Shown here piece by piece: positions 15,494 through 23,332 of a stretch of DNA of 30,016 nt; positions within the stretch are counted from its first letter, which is position 1, and each line of letters begins with the position of its first letter. Under the pieces are notes generated by a model. The model was not told the DNA's origin and ran no database searches. It was given only the letters and a program-made list of their open reading frames with translations. The stretch comes from CAKZYD01 sp039814715 (GTDB lineage: Bacteria > Pseudomonadota > Alphaproteobacteria > Sphingomonadales > CAKZYD01). A program made the translations under genes and the position numbers. The DNA lies in assembly GCA_039814715.1 (NCBI GenBank), contig JBCCAR010000038.1, forward strand, positions 1 through 30,016. Reading direction: 5' to 3'.

Positions 15494-16168
15494 TTACTCC
15501 TCTGGCTTCACGACATAGTATTCGGCGGGGCGATAGGCGCCGCCGGTCTCAAACTCGCCGGTGGGGTGAATGTGCCCGCGGTCTAGTAATTTGCGTCTGA
15601 AAGGGGGTTTTTTGAGCGACTTGCCTAAAATAGCTTCATGAACCTCCTGCACTTCGCGCAGGGTGAATTTTTCCGGAAGCAGCGCATAGCCAACACGGGA
15701 ATAATCTAGCTTTCCGCGTAGTCGCTTCACCACATCGCCCAAGATATCCGCATGGTCGAATGCCAAGTCTAAGGCGTCGCCATTGCGCAGGGCTTGCGCC
15801 GGCCCGCCTTGCTCTCCCTCCCAATCCACTTGGATTGTGGCAAGAGAAACATCAGCCAAGGCGTCATAAGGACACAAGGCCAGATAAACTATGCTGATCA
15901 CGCGCCCGCGTGGATCGCGGTCAATTGCGCCGTAGCTTGCTAGCTGCTCAAAGTGGACACCTTCAAGACCAACCTTTTCCGTCAAGACGCGCTCTACGGT
16001 TCGTTCCAGCGAGTCGTCGATCCGCACAAATCCGCCAGGCATGGCCCATCCAGGGACGCCGCCTTCTGGTCGCTGTATCAACAACACCTTCAACGCGCCC
16101 TGGGCAACCGTCATGATGGCAAGATCAATGGCCACGCTGGGTTTGCTATATCTGTCGAGGTCATCCAT
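15494..16168 (-). CDS. NrtR-like NUDIX-domain transcriptional regulator
   Basis: This 224-residue protein has an N-terminal NUDIX domain (about 8-150) and a C-terminal winged-helix region (about 155-222, with YALLPEKFTLREVQEVHEAI and FRRKLL). That is the architecture of NrtR, a repressor of NAD metabolism genes that senses ADP-ribose-type ligands. The Nudix box is degenerate: at the positions of the consensus acids it has Asp52, Val61, Glu64 and Lys65, so hydrolysis is unlikely and a sensor role fits. The start at 16168 has GGATA about 7 bases upstream. It is the first gene of a three-gene operon with the SPFH and NAD-kinase-like genes, and a palindrome lies 16 bases before the ATG, consistent with autoregulation. 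Its actual regulon cannot be seen here. Confidence 0.82.
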   Translation of the reverse strand: MDDLDRYSKPSVAIDLAIMTVAQGALKVLLIQRPEGGVPGWAMPGGFVRIDDSLERTVERVLTEKVGLEGVHFEQLASYGAIDRDPRGRVISIVYLALCPYDALADVSLATIQVDWEGEQGGPAQALRNGDALDLAFDHADILGDVVKRLRGKLDYSRVGYALLPEKFTLREVQEVHEAILGKSLKKPPFRRKLLDRGHIHPTGEFETGGAYRPAEYYVVKPEE

Positions 16169-16183
16169 TTCTTTTATCCTATT

Positions 16184-16200
16184 TAGTTATAACTTAACTA
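16184..16200 (-). promoter_or_regulatory. Palindrome upstream of the NrtR-like gene, candidate operator
   Basis: TAGTTA (16184-16189) and TAACTA (16195-16200) form an inverted repeat with 5 bases between. Within it AGTTATAACT (16185-16194) is itself a perfect 10-base palindrome. The site begins 16 bases upstream of the regulator's ATG, and a TTGACG resembling a -35 box lies at 16218-16223 on the minus strand. A repressor bound here would block transcription of the operon. The match to a known NrtR site was not checked. Confidence 0.5.
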
Positions 16201-16587
16201 GATATAATGTATGCGCGCGTCAACCCCTAAGAGAAAACAAGCTAGATTCATGGAAAAAGTGATGTTCCGAGAGCGGGCAATACGCTTTGGCTTATCGGCC
16301 CAAAAACGCACTGAGCTCCATGTGGCAGCAGGCAGAGACCTAGGCGTTTTGCGCCTTACGATCTACGGTTGACATAAAGGATAAGTGCGCGCCGCCAGTG
16401 GGTCATGAATGACCTTTCCGCTCGCGATATCACGGTGCAGCGCAACGCCGATAAGGCCGCGGCCAGCCGCCCGATCGCTTTATGGTCTTGACAATAAAAG
16501 TAATACAAACGAAATTATGTCTTAAGGACGCTTTTTGAATTCTTAGGAGCGTTCGGACATGCACATTGGATCTTGGGGAGGACCATG
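16201..16587. other. Intergenic region upstream of the second TonB receptor
   Basis: About 390 bases lie between the NrtR-like promoter and the TBDR start. No confident gene is seen. A 40-codon plus frame at 16250-16372 has no ribosome site and no recognised domain. A 28-codon frame at 16405-16491 carries the string VMNDLSARD, reminiscent of fumarylacetoacetate hydrolase family proteins, and may be a remnant. A TTGACA at 16488-16493 resembles a -35 box for the TBDR operon, about 95 bases before its start, though no good -10 box follows at the usual distance. Confidence 0.4.
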
Positions 16588-19032
16588 ATGGGCTCGATCA
16601 AACACGCAATCTCACGTCTTGCCGTGACAGCGGCGCTGTGCGCCGGCGCACCAACACAGGCGCACGCGCAATACCGCGATGCCCCCGCTAACAACGGCCT
16701 GGCAGAGATTATTTTCCCCGCCAGCCGCCGTGCGGAGGGATTGCAGAAAACAGCCATCTCTGTCAGCGCGCTGAATGCCGATGCTTTAACGGCACGCTCT
16801 GTCCAAAGCGTTGAGCAGATTGCTGCGCTGGTACCAGGTGTGCAAATCGCCACTTACCAAGGGGATACGTCTATCTTCATCCGCGGGATTGGCACACCCG
16901 TTATCATCGCCGGCAATGACAGCTCCACAGCAGCCTATGTGAACGGGATTTTCCTATCGCGCGCAGCGGCCATTGGGCCGTCCTTTTTTGATGTGGACCG
17001 GATCGAAGTGCTGCGCGGGCCGCAGGGAACACTTTATGGCCGCAACGCCACTGGCGGCTCCGTAAACATCCTGACCAAACGCCCAACAGAGGACTTCTCC
17101 GCAGAAGGCCGCCTCATTTTAGGCAACTATGAGCGTGTGCAGGCTTTCGGCGCAGTCAGTGGCCCCATCACTGACACCGTGCGCGCCCGCTTTGCCACGC
17201 AATATGAAAACCGCGGTGGCTACACCACAGTCAATCTTGCGCGCGGCGCGCTGCCGCCCACACAAGATGACTTGTCTTTTGACGCTGAAGACCGCAACGA
17301 TATCGCAATGCGTTTGACGGTCGAGGCTGATGTCTCAGAAAATGCCGTCCTCACCGTCATGGCCGATTATTTTCACGCCAATGACCGCGCAAATGTGTTC
17401 CATTTTGCCAGCGCGGGTTACGCGGAAGAAGTGCCCAATTGGTATGAGAGCCGCGAAGGCTCACAAACCCTGCCATATTTTGCGATCAAAAACAGTGGGC
17501 GGGTCACCGAACGTAAATCTCGCGATATCTTCGCCGCCGTCCCTTTCCGCAACGACACTGAAATTTGGGGCATCAATGCCCAGCTCGACTGGAGTATTGG
17601 TGAATATGACTTGCAGGTCATTACTGGCTACAAAGAAAGCAATCCAGATTTTCAAAACACCTTTGACCTGGGCGATACCTTCAACACCTATTACCGCCGC
17701 GCGGAAGATCACTGGCAGTACACAGCCGATTTCCAGCTGAGTTCGCCGCAAGGCAAGCGCTTTAGCTGGATTGTCGGCGGCGGGTACTTCACCGAAGAGA
17801 ATGTCATCAACAACGACATTTTCGGAGATTTTTGGGAGCCGATCCTCATTCAAGGGTTTGCGGACCTTCAAGATGCGGGCGTCATTCCTGTGTTCCCGAT
17901 TGACATTCCGTCAACAAACTTATGTTGCGAGCTGCGCCTGAACGGCGGCCAGGAAACCCAGGCCTTTAATGTCTATGTCGATGCGACCTATGAGATCACC
18001 GATACTTTGGCGCTAAAAATTGGCGGGCGCTACACGCGTGAACGGCGCGACGGGTTCCAGAATTTCGACCTTGTGTTCCTATCTCCCGAAGGCGGCGATG
18101 CGCGGGTCCCCTTCGCGCCCAATCCGATGCTCTTTCCCAATGCCATCAGCGATGACCGCGATAACGTGGTCCCCGATCCTTTGGGTTTTGTGATTGCCCC
18201 GGTTGCAGGGCCAACGACCTTTGATGCCTTCACGCCTAAATTCGCGCTGGAATGGTCGCCCAATGTCAATGTTCTGGCCTATGCCTCTGTGCAGCGCGGC
18301 TTTAAAAGCGGGGGCTACAATATCGGCTCTAGCCAGCGCGAGGCGTTTGAACCAGAGACCATATGGAGTTATGAGCTCGGCGTAAAATCTCAGCTGCTTG
18401 ACAATCGGCTTCGCGTGAATGCGGCAGCTTTCTATTACGACTATACGAACCTGCAAGCGCAGGATTCCATTGGCAACCAGCCCATTATTCGCAACGTTGG
18501 CGCCGCAGAAGTCCTAGGCTTTGAAGTCGAAGCGGCGGCCATCTTGTCAGAATATTTCAGCCTTGATGGCTCTGTAACGTATTTGGACGCGCAGTTCACC
18601 GAAGGAACCCTGACGGAACCCTTAAGGCCCGCACCACTCGATCAAGAGCCGGGATCCTTGGTGCGTGACCTTGACGGCCTGCGCCTTCCGCGCGCGCCGG
18701 AATGGAAGTTTAATATTGGTGCTGTCTTCAACTACCCAATGGATGAAAAAGGCGATCTAAGCCTGCGCATTGATTATGGCTGGCAAAGCAAAATCTTCTT
18801 CACAGTCTTCAACATTGATGCAGCCTCTGAGGATAGCTTTGGGCTCCTGAAAGCCCGCGCGTCTTGGACGTCGGAAGACGGCGGTTATTCCGTTGCCATC
18901 TTTGGCGACAACCTGACCGATGAAGCCTACTTCACGAACCAGATTCTGACTGGCACAGTTTACGGCGCTGAGTTCGTCGGGCCATTGGCCCCGCCGCGTA
19001 CCTGGGGCGTGGAATTCAACGCAAAGTTCTAA
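16588..19032 (+). CDS. TonB-dependent outer-membrane receptor
   Basis: This 814-residue TBDR begins a plus-strand catabolic operon. The second of two adjacent ATGs (16588) is preferred because GGGGAGG ends 6 bases before it; 16585 is only 3 bases away. A signal peptide ends near AHA-Q (residue 27). The plug domain contains FIRGIGTPV, VDRIEVLRGPQGTLYGRNATGG and VNILTKRP, the most conserved TBDR plug signatures. The barrel ends FNAKF with terminal Phe. The usual TonB-box style VTARRR is altered to FPASRR. It is followed after 16 bases by a SnoaL-like gene and then an acyl-CoA synthetase, so the imported compound is probably a carboxylate or hydrophobic compound later activated with CoA. Confidence 0.94.
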   Translation: MGSIKHAISRLAVTAALCAGAPTQAHAQYRDAPANNGLAEIIFPASRRAEGLQKTAISVSALNADALTARSVQSVEQIAALVPGVQIATYQGDTSIFIRGIGTPVIIAGNDSSTAAYVNGIFLSRAAAIGPSFFDVDRIEVLRGPQGTLYGRNATGGSVNILTKRPTEDFSAEGRLILGNYERVQAFGAVSGPITDTVRARFATQYENRGGYTTVNLARGALPPTQDDLSFDAEDRNDIAMRLTVEADVSENAVLTVMADYFHANDRANVFHFASAGYAEEVPNWYESREGSQTLPYFAIKNSGRVTERKSRDIFAAVPFRNDTEIWGINAQLDWSIGEYDLQVITGYKESNPDFQNTFDLGDTFNTYYRRAEDHWQYTADFQLSSPQGKRFSWIVGGGYFTEENVINNDIFGDFWEPILIQGFADLQDAGVIPVFPIDIPSTNLCCELRLNGGQETQAFNVYVDATYEITDTLALKIGGRYTRERRDGFQNFDLVFLSPEGGDARVPFAPNPMLFPNAISDDRDNVVPDPLGFVIAPVAGPTTFDAFTPKFALEWSPNVNVLAYASVQRGFKSGGYNIGSSQREAFEPETIWSYELGVKSQLLDNRLRVNAAAFYYDYTNLQAQDSIGNQPIIRNVGAAEVLGFEVEAAAILSEYFSLDGSVTYLDAQFTEGTLTEPLRPAPLDQEPGSLVRDLDGLRLPRAPEWKFNIGAVFNYPMDEKGDLSLRIDYGWQSKIFFTVFNIDAASEDSFGLLKARASWTSEDGGYSVAIFGDNLTDEAYFTNQILTGTVYGAEFVGPLAPPRTWGVEFNAKF

Positions 19033-19048
19033 TGGAGGAGAGCGCACA

Positions 19049-19462
19049 ATGACAGACGCATTGGCAGTCGCACACCAGTATTATGATGCAATTCACGCAG
19101 GCGATTTTGATGCGCTTTTTGATGTCCTTTCAGAGGATTGCATCATTGAATATTACGGCCCCAAAGAAATCCCATTCGCCGGGATTTTCAAAGGCAAAGA
19201 GAAGTGTAAAATCTTCTTCGGGCACGTCGCTGACGACGTGGTGATCAAAGACTTCCGGCAGGTTGAATTCATTGCGTCGGATAACCTGGTGGCAGTCACT
19301 GGACACCTCACACTCGAATTCAACGAAACCAAGCGGATTTACGATTCAGAATACGCACATGTCCTAACCATCCAAGACGGCAAGGTCGCGCGCTTCCGCG
19401 ATTTCCAAGATTCGGCCAAGGCAGCCTATGTTTGCGCCGATATGGACACTCCCGAGCGCTAA
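19049..19462 (+). CDS. SnoaL-like / NTF2-fold small protein
   Basis: This 137-residue protein has the NTF2-like (SnoaL, ketosteroid-isomerase-type) layout: an N-terminal helix (ALAVAHQYYDAIHAGDFDALFDVLSED), a glycine turn with FKGKEKCKIFF, and closing beta strands ending VLTIQDGKVARFRDFQD. Members act as isomerases, cyclases, dehydratases or small-ligand binding proteins, and the fold alone does not reveal which. No signal peptide is seen, so it is cytoplasmic. GGAGGAG lies about 8 bases before the ATG. It sits 16 bases after the TBDR gene and 28 bases before the acyl-CoA synthetase gene. It is therefore probably an accessory enzyme of the same degradation route. Confidence 0.83.
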   Translation: MTDALAVAHQYYDAIHAGDFDALFDVLSEDCIIEYYGPKEIPFAGIFKGKEKCKIFFGHVADDVVIKDFRQVEFIASDNLVAVTGHLTLEFNETKRIYDSEYAHVLTIQDGKVARFRDFQDSAKAAYVCADMDTPER

Positions 19463-19490
19463 GCTCCTAGCAGGAAGGCATGACCGTATC

Positions 19491-21113
19491 ATGTTAAGTT
19501 TGATGCAGGATGCGCCGCTGCTGGTGAGCGGTATCCTGGACCATGCACGCAGATGGCATGGCAACCAGGAGGTCGTTGGCCATGCGTTAGAAGGCGGGCT
19601 TCACCGCCAAAGTTATCGCGCTACTGCCGCGCGCAGCTGCCAGCTGGCCCATGCACTCACAGACCTTGGCGCGCAGATCGGCACGCGCATTGGTATCATC
19701 GCTTGGAACACCCATCGCCATCTCGAATTATGGTACGGCGTGAGCGGGATTGGTGCTGTGGCGCACGACATTAATCCGCGCCTATCCTCGCAGCAACTGG
19801 CTTACATTATTGGCCATGCTCATGATGAATTTCTGTTTGTCGACATCACCTTCGCGCCGCTCGTTGCAGCGCTGCGGCCCCAATGCCCGTCAGTGAAACA
19901 TGTGGTGGTAATGACGGACGCAGCGCACCAGCCTGAAGACTTGCCAGGCGCCCTGATCTATGAGGATCTGATCGCTGGGCAGCCAGAGACATATGACTGG
20001 CCGCAGCTCGACGAGCGCAGCGCAAATGCGCTGTGCTACACGTCCGGGACGACGGGCAATCCAAAGGGGGTCCTTTATTCGCACAGGTCCAATGTGTTGC
20101 ATGCGCTGGGTGTCAGCGCCAAAGACGGCGGCAATATCGGCGCGCGCGACGTTATTCTGCCAGCCGCGCCCATGTTTCACGCCAATGGCTGGGGCATTCC
20201 TTATGCAGCCCTGGCACATGGCGCAAAATTGGTTTTCACCGGGCGACATATCGACGGCCCCACCCTGCACAGCCTGATCATGGAAGAAGGGGTGACGCTT
20301 GCGCTCGGTGTTCCGACAATCGCGTTGGCACTGCTTGAGGAAGCTGAACGAAAAGGGGACGTTTGGCCAGGCCTTGAGCGCTTTATTATCGCTGGCTCAG
20401 CAGCCCCGCTGTCCATGATTGAAGCCTTCGATAAGCGCGGCGTGGAGGTTGTCCATTGCTGGGGTATGACAGAGACGAGCCCGATCGGCACCTCCAGCGC
20501 TGAGACGGCGCGCAGCGCGCAAGGCAGCCATGCTGAGCGGATCGCTGCCCGGGTCAAACAGGGCCGACCCGTATTTGGGGTCGATCTCAAGATCACCGCA
20601 TCTGATGGCACAGTTTTGCCCCATGATGGTCAAAGCATCGGCGCCCTTAAGGTGCGCGGACCATGGGTTTTAAAACAGTATTTCGGCGCGGAGGGGCCGG
20701 CCGTCGATACCGATGGCTGGTTCGACACAGGCGACATTGCCTGCATTGACGAAGATGGGTTCATGCAAATCACCGACCGTGCCAAGGATTTGATCAAATC
20801 CGGTGGTGAGTGGATCAGCTCTGTCGATCTGGAAAACATGGTCTGCGGCTATGACAAAATCAGCCAAGCCGCTGTGATTGGTGTCCCGCATCCTAAATGG
20901 GATGAGCGTCCAGTCGTCATCGCTGTTGCAAACCCTGAGACGCAGGTTTCCCAGGAAGAGGTCCTGGACTTTTTAAAGGATAAGGTCGCCAAACTATGGT
21001 TGCCTGACACGGTTATTTTTACCGACGCGCTCCCCCTGGGGGCGACCGGCAAGGTTCAAAAAAGCGACCTGCGCGCCCAGTATGCGGACTTATTGCAAAG
21101 CGCTGCCAGCTGA
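19491..21113 (+). CDS. Fatty-acyl-CoA synthetase (AMP-forming), AlkK-like
   Basis: This 540-residue enzyme of the ANL superfamily activates a carboxylic acid to its CoA thioester through an acyl-adenylate. The start MLSLMQDAPLLVSGILDHA is typical of AlkK-like medium-chain ligases and fixes the ATG at 19491; AGGAAGG lies 12 bases upstream, a little far. Motifs seen are YTSGTTGNPKGVLYSHR (183-199), WGMTETSP in the middle, GWFDTGDIACID, DRAKDLIKSGGEWIS, and the C-terminal GATGKVQK with the catalytic-type lysine. It is the third gene of the TBDR operon. It would accept an acid produced by the aldehyde dehydrogenase encoded in the neighbouring operon. Chain length or ring preference cannot be read. 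It converges with the MarR gene, leaving only 4 bases between stops. Confidence 0.92.
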   Translation: MLSLMQDAPLLVSGILDHARRWHGNQEVVGHALEGGLHRQSYRATAARSCQLAHALTDLGAQIGTRIGIIAWNTHRHLELWYGVSGIGAVAHDINPRLSSQQLAYIIGHAHDEFLFVDITFAPLVAALRPQCPSVKHVVVMTDAAHQPEDLPGALIYEDLIAGQPETYDWPQLDERSANALCYTSGTTGNPKGVLYSHRSNVLHALGVSAKDGGNIGARDVILPAAPMFHANGWGIPYAALAHGAKLVFTGRHIDGPTLHSLIMEEGVTLALGVPTIALALLEEAERKGDVWPGLERFIIAGSAAPLSMIEAFDKRGVEVVHCWGMTETSPIGTSSAETARSAQGSHAERIAARVKQGRPVFGVDLKITASDGTVLPHDGQSIGALKVRGPWVLKQYFGAEGPAVDTDGWFDTGDIACIDEDGFMQITDRAKDLIKSGGEWISSVDLENMVCGYDKISQAAVIGVPHPKWDERPVVIAVANPETQVSQEEVLDFLKDKVAKLWLPDTVIFTDALPLGATGKVQKSDLRAQYADLLQSAAS

Positions 21114-21117
21114 AGCG

Positions 21118-21651
21118 CTAGTCACCGCGCTGCGGATTTAGGGACTGCTTTTTGCTGAGTTCCCGCTCAAAGACGTCGGTAACGCGGGATAGGAAATGGA
21201 TACCGCTTTCAACTTCGTCTTGGCTAAGGTGAGCAATCATGTCGCGCATCAGCGCATGTCCGTTATGGATCGCTTGTTTCAGAAAACGTTCGCCATGCGG
21301 CGTCAGATGGACAAGCTTTTCGCGTCCGGAATTGGGATCTTCAACGATACGGATCATGCCGAATGGCGGCTTGGCCAAAGCGCGAAGTGATTTTGATACC
21401 GCCGAGCTGGTTACTTCAAACCACGAAGACAAAGCCCTCTCGATGTCCTTGCGGCGCATGGACTTGCCATCAACGCCCTTGGCCCGGATGGTCCACAGAA
21501 TGCACGTTTGTTGCCGCGTTAGGACACCGCTGCGCAAGGTGTCTTCAATCGCCATCCCCACTATATAATGAATGGGGAAGAATAATTCCAAATACGCTGC
21601 ATCGGCTGCTTGCGAGAGCGGCCTGTTTGTCAAATCTTCCGCCACGTCCAT
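21118..21651 (-). CDS. MarR-family transcriptional regulator
   Basis: This protein of about 177 residues has a MarR-type winged helix: helices around AIEDTLRSGVLTRQQTCILWTI, the recognition region WFEVTSSAVSKSLRALAKPP, and a wing with VEDPNSGREKLVHLTPHGERF. MarR proteins often repress divergent catabolic genes and release on binding a pathway metabolite. It is divergent from the ALDH-P450-ferredoxin operon and convergent with the acyl-CoA synthetase, so it probably controls one or both. The start is uncertain: an ATG at 21651 has AGGAG 10 bases upstream, while ATG at 21675 and GTG at 21705 have no good site. A 10-bp inverted repeat overlapping that AGGAG is listed separately. Confidence 0.88.
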   Translation of the reverse strand: MDVAEDLTNRPLSQAADAAYLELFFPIHYIVGMAIEDTLRSGVLTRQQTCILWTIRAKGVDGKSMRRKDIERALSSWFEVTSSAVSKSLRALAKPPFGMIRIVEDPNSGREKLVHLTPHGERFLKQAIHNGHALMRDMIAHLSQDEVESGIHFLSRVTDVFERELSKKQSLNPQRGD

Positions 21652-21663
21652 CGCCAAGTAACT

Positions 21664-21689
21664 CCTGCTTTTCATGGGAGAAAAGCAGG
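21664..21689 (-). promoter_or_regulatory. 10+10 bp inverted repeat overlapping the MarR ribosome site
   Basis: CCTGCTTTTC (21664-21673) and GAAAAGCAGG (21680-21689) are perfect complements separated by 6 bases. Transcribed on the minus strand this forms a hairpin whose 3' arm ends with the AGG of the AGGAG that precedes the ATG at 21651. It could be a DNA operator for MarR autoregulation or an RNA hairpin that hides the ribosome site. The sequence alone does not decide. Confidence 0.5.
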
Positions 21690-21853
21690 GTTTCAACCCA
21701 GACACAAGGACCTTTGCCTAGATAAAATGACGCGTAATAATCTAATTGCGTCCTTACGACATATTTTCTATTGCGATATATTTCTAATTCCTCTTAAATA
21801 AGCGTGCCTGGTAGCGTTGAGGCAAGCGGGCGATGGATGGGGAGGTTTGCGCG
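21690..21853. promoter_or_regulatory. Divergent promoter region between MarR and the ALDH operon
   Basis: This is an AT-rich stretch compared with its flanks. For the plus operon, TTGCGA near 21773 followed 18 bases later by TAAATA is a reasonable promoter candidate, and TTGCGT followed by TATTGC is another. GGGGAGG precedes the ALDH start at 21854. No long perfect palindrome for MarR was found here apart from the one at 21664-21689. Confidence 0.4.
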
Positions 21854-23305
21854 ATGGCGACATCACTTTTACGCTCGCAAGACGACGGTGAGCCAGCAGA
21901 TATGCAAGCCTGTCTGGCGGCTCAAAAAACGGCTTTTGATGCAGAAGGGTATCCTTCTAAAGCTTTGCGAATTGACCGGCTGAGGCGGGCCCACGATTTA
22001 CTAGGCCAATTTGAAGCGCAAATTTGCGATGCGTTGATGGAAGACTATGGCTACCGGTCGAAAGAGCAGAGCTTCTTTGTTGAAGTCATGACGACCGCCA
22101 AGCCCTTCCGCGACGCGATCAAGAACGTTGGCCGCTGGATGAAGCCCGAGAAACGCTCGGCTGGCTTTCCATTCAATATGGCAGGGGCAAGCGCTGAAGT
22201 ACGCTATCAGCCGCTCGGCGTCGTGGGCTGTATCAGCCCCTGGAATTTTCCAGTCAATCTTACGTTCATGCCCCTTGCGGGCATTTTAGCAGCCGGCAAC
22301 CGGGCAATGGTTAAGCCATCGGAATTCACGCCCAATACCGCTGAACTTATGCGCGAGATGTTTGCATCCGCCTTTACACCTGAGGAGATCGCCGTTTTTA
22401 CAGGTGGGCCAGATGTTGCCGCCGCGTTTAGCGCGCTGCCCTTTGATCACCTGCTCTATACGGGCGGAGAAAATGTCGCCAAACACATCATGCGCGCGGC
22501 CGCTGAAAACCTAGTGCCGGTCACGTTAGAGCTGGGCGGCAAATCACCCGTCATTTTGGGCAAGGGCGCCAACTTAAAACTGGCCGCTGACCGGATTTTG
22601 TTCGGCAAAATCTTTAATGCAGGCCAAGTGTGCCTGTCGCCAGACTATCTGTTTGTTCAAAAGAACGAAATTGATAGCGTTGCCGCCGCACTGGTTTCTG
22701 CGGCGGAAAACGCGGTGCCGAAAGAGCGGGGGCCTCAAGACTTAGTCTCCATCGTGAATGCGCGCCATGCTGAGCGGCTGCGCGGCTACACGGCCCAAGC
22801 CAAAGACGCCGGCACGCGTGTCATAGAACTCGATTGGACGGGGGGGCAAAGCGATGCCCAGGCCAATATGGTGCCAATCACGCTGCTGATTGACCCGGAT
22901 GATGATCAGCTGGTTATGCGCGAGGAAGTCTTCGGACCGCTGCTGCCAATTAAAACCTACGACACGCTTGGCGATGTGAGCGCCTTCATTCGGTCGCGCC
23001 CGGCGCCCCTAGCGCTGTATTACTTCGGCTCAGATCAGGATGAGATCGAGCATCTTTTGGGCAATACACGGTCAGGCGGCGTGACTGTCAACGATGTGAT
23101 CATGCACTACACCATAGACGATCTGCCCTTTGGGGGCGTGGGCGCAAGCGGTATGGGCGCCTATCATGGCTTTGATGGTTTCAAACAATTCAGCCATGCC
23201 CGCGCCATTTACCGACAAAGCAAATTGGACGTTGCCGGCGCGCTAAGGCCGCCATATGGGCCGACCTTTCAAAAAATGTCCCGCTTTTTATTCAAGCACG
23301 GCTGA
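21854..23305 (+). CDS. Aldehyde dehydrogenase, coniferyl-aldehyde-dehydrogenase-like
   Basis: This 483-residue NAD(P)-dependent aldehyde dehydrogenase resembles the class 3/coniferyl aldehyde dehydrogenase branch. It has no membrane tail. Key residues are Asn131 in SPWNFP, Glu226 in TLELGGKSP and the nucleophile Cys260 in NAGQVCLSPDY. The C-terminal NDVIMHY and PFGGVGASGMGAYHG segments are characteristic of that branch. The ATG at 21854 is favoured over 21833 because GGGGAGG lies 8 bases before it. It leads an operon with a P450, a ferredoxin and an enoyl-CoA hydratase. The likely step is oxidation of an aldehyde, made from a P450-generated alcohol, to the acid that the acyl-CoA synthetase then activates. 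Confidence 0.92.
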   Translation: MATSLLRSQDDGEPADMQACLAAQKTAFDAEGYPSKALRIDRLRRAHDLLGQFEAQICDALMEDYGYRSKEQSFFVEVMTTAKPFRDAIKNVGRWMKPEKRSAGFPFNMAGASAEVRYQPLGVVGCISPWNFPVNLTFMPLAGILAAGNRAMVKPSEFTPNTAELMREMFASAFTPEEIAVFTGGPDVAAAFSALPFDHLLYTGGENVAKHIMRAAAENLVPVTLELGGKSPVILGKGANLKLAADRILFGKIFNAGQVCLSPDYLFVQKNEIDSVAAALVSAAENAVPKERGPQDLVSIVNARHAERLRGYTAQAKDAGTRVIELDWTGGQSDAQANMVPITLLIDPDDDQLVMREEVFGPLLPIKTYDTLGDVSAFIRSRPAPLALYYFGSDQDEIEHLLGNTRSGGVTVNDVIMHYTIDDLPFGGVGASGMGAYHGFDGFKQFSHARAIYRQSKLDVAGALRPPYGPTFQKMSRFLFKHG

Positions 23306-23332
23306 CCGCGCTATCCTTGGGGAGAAGACCAC

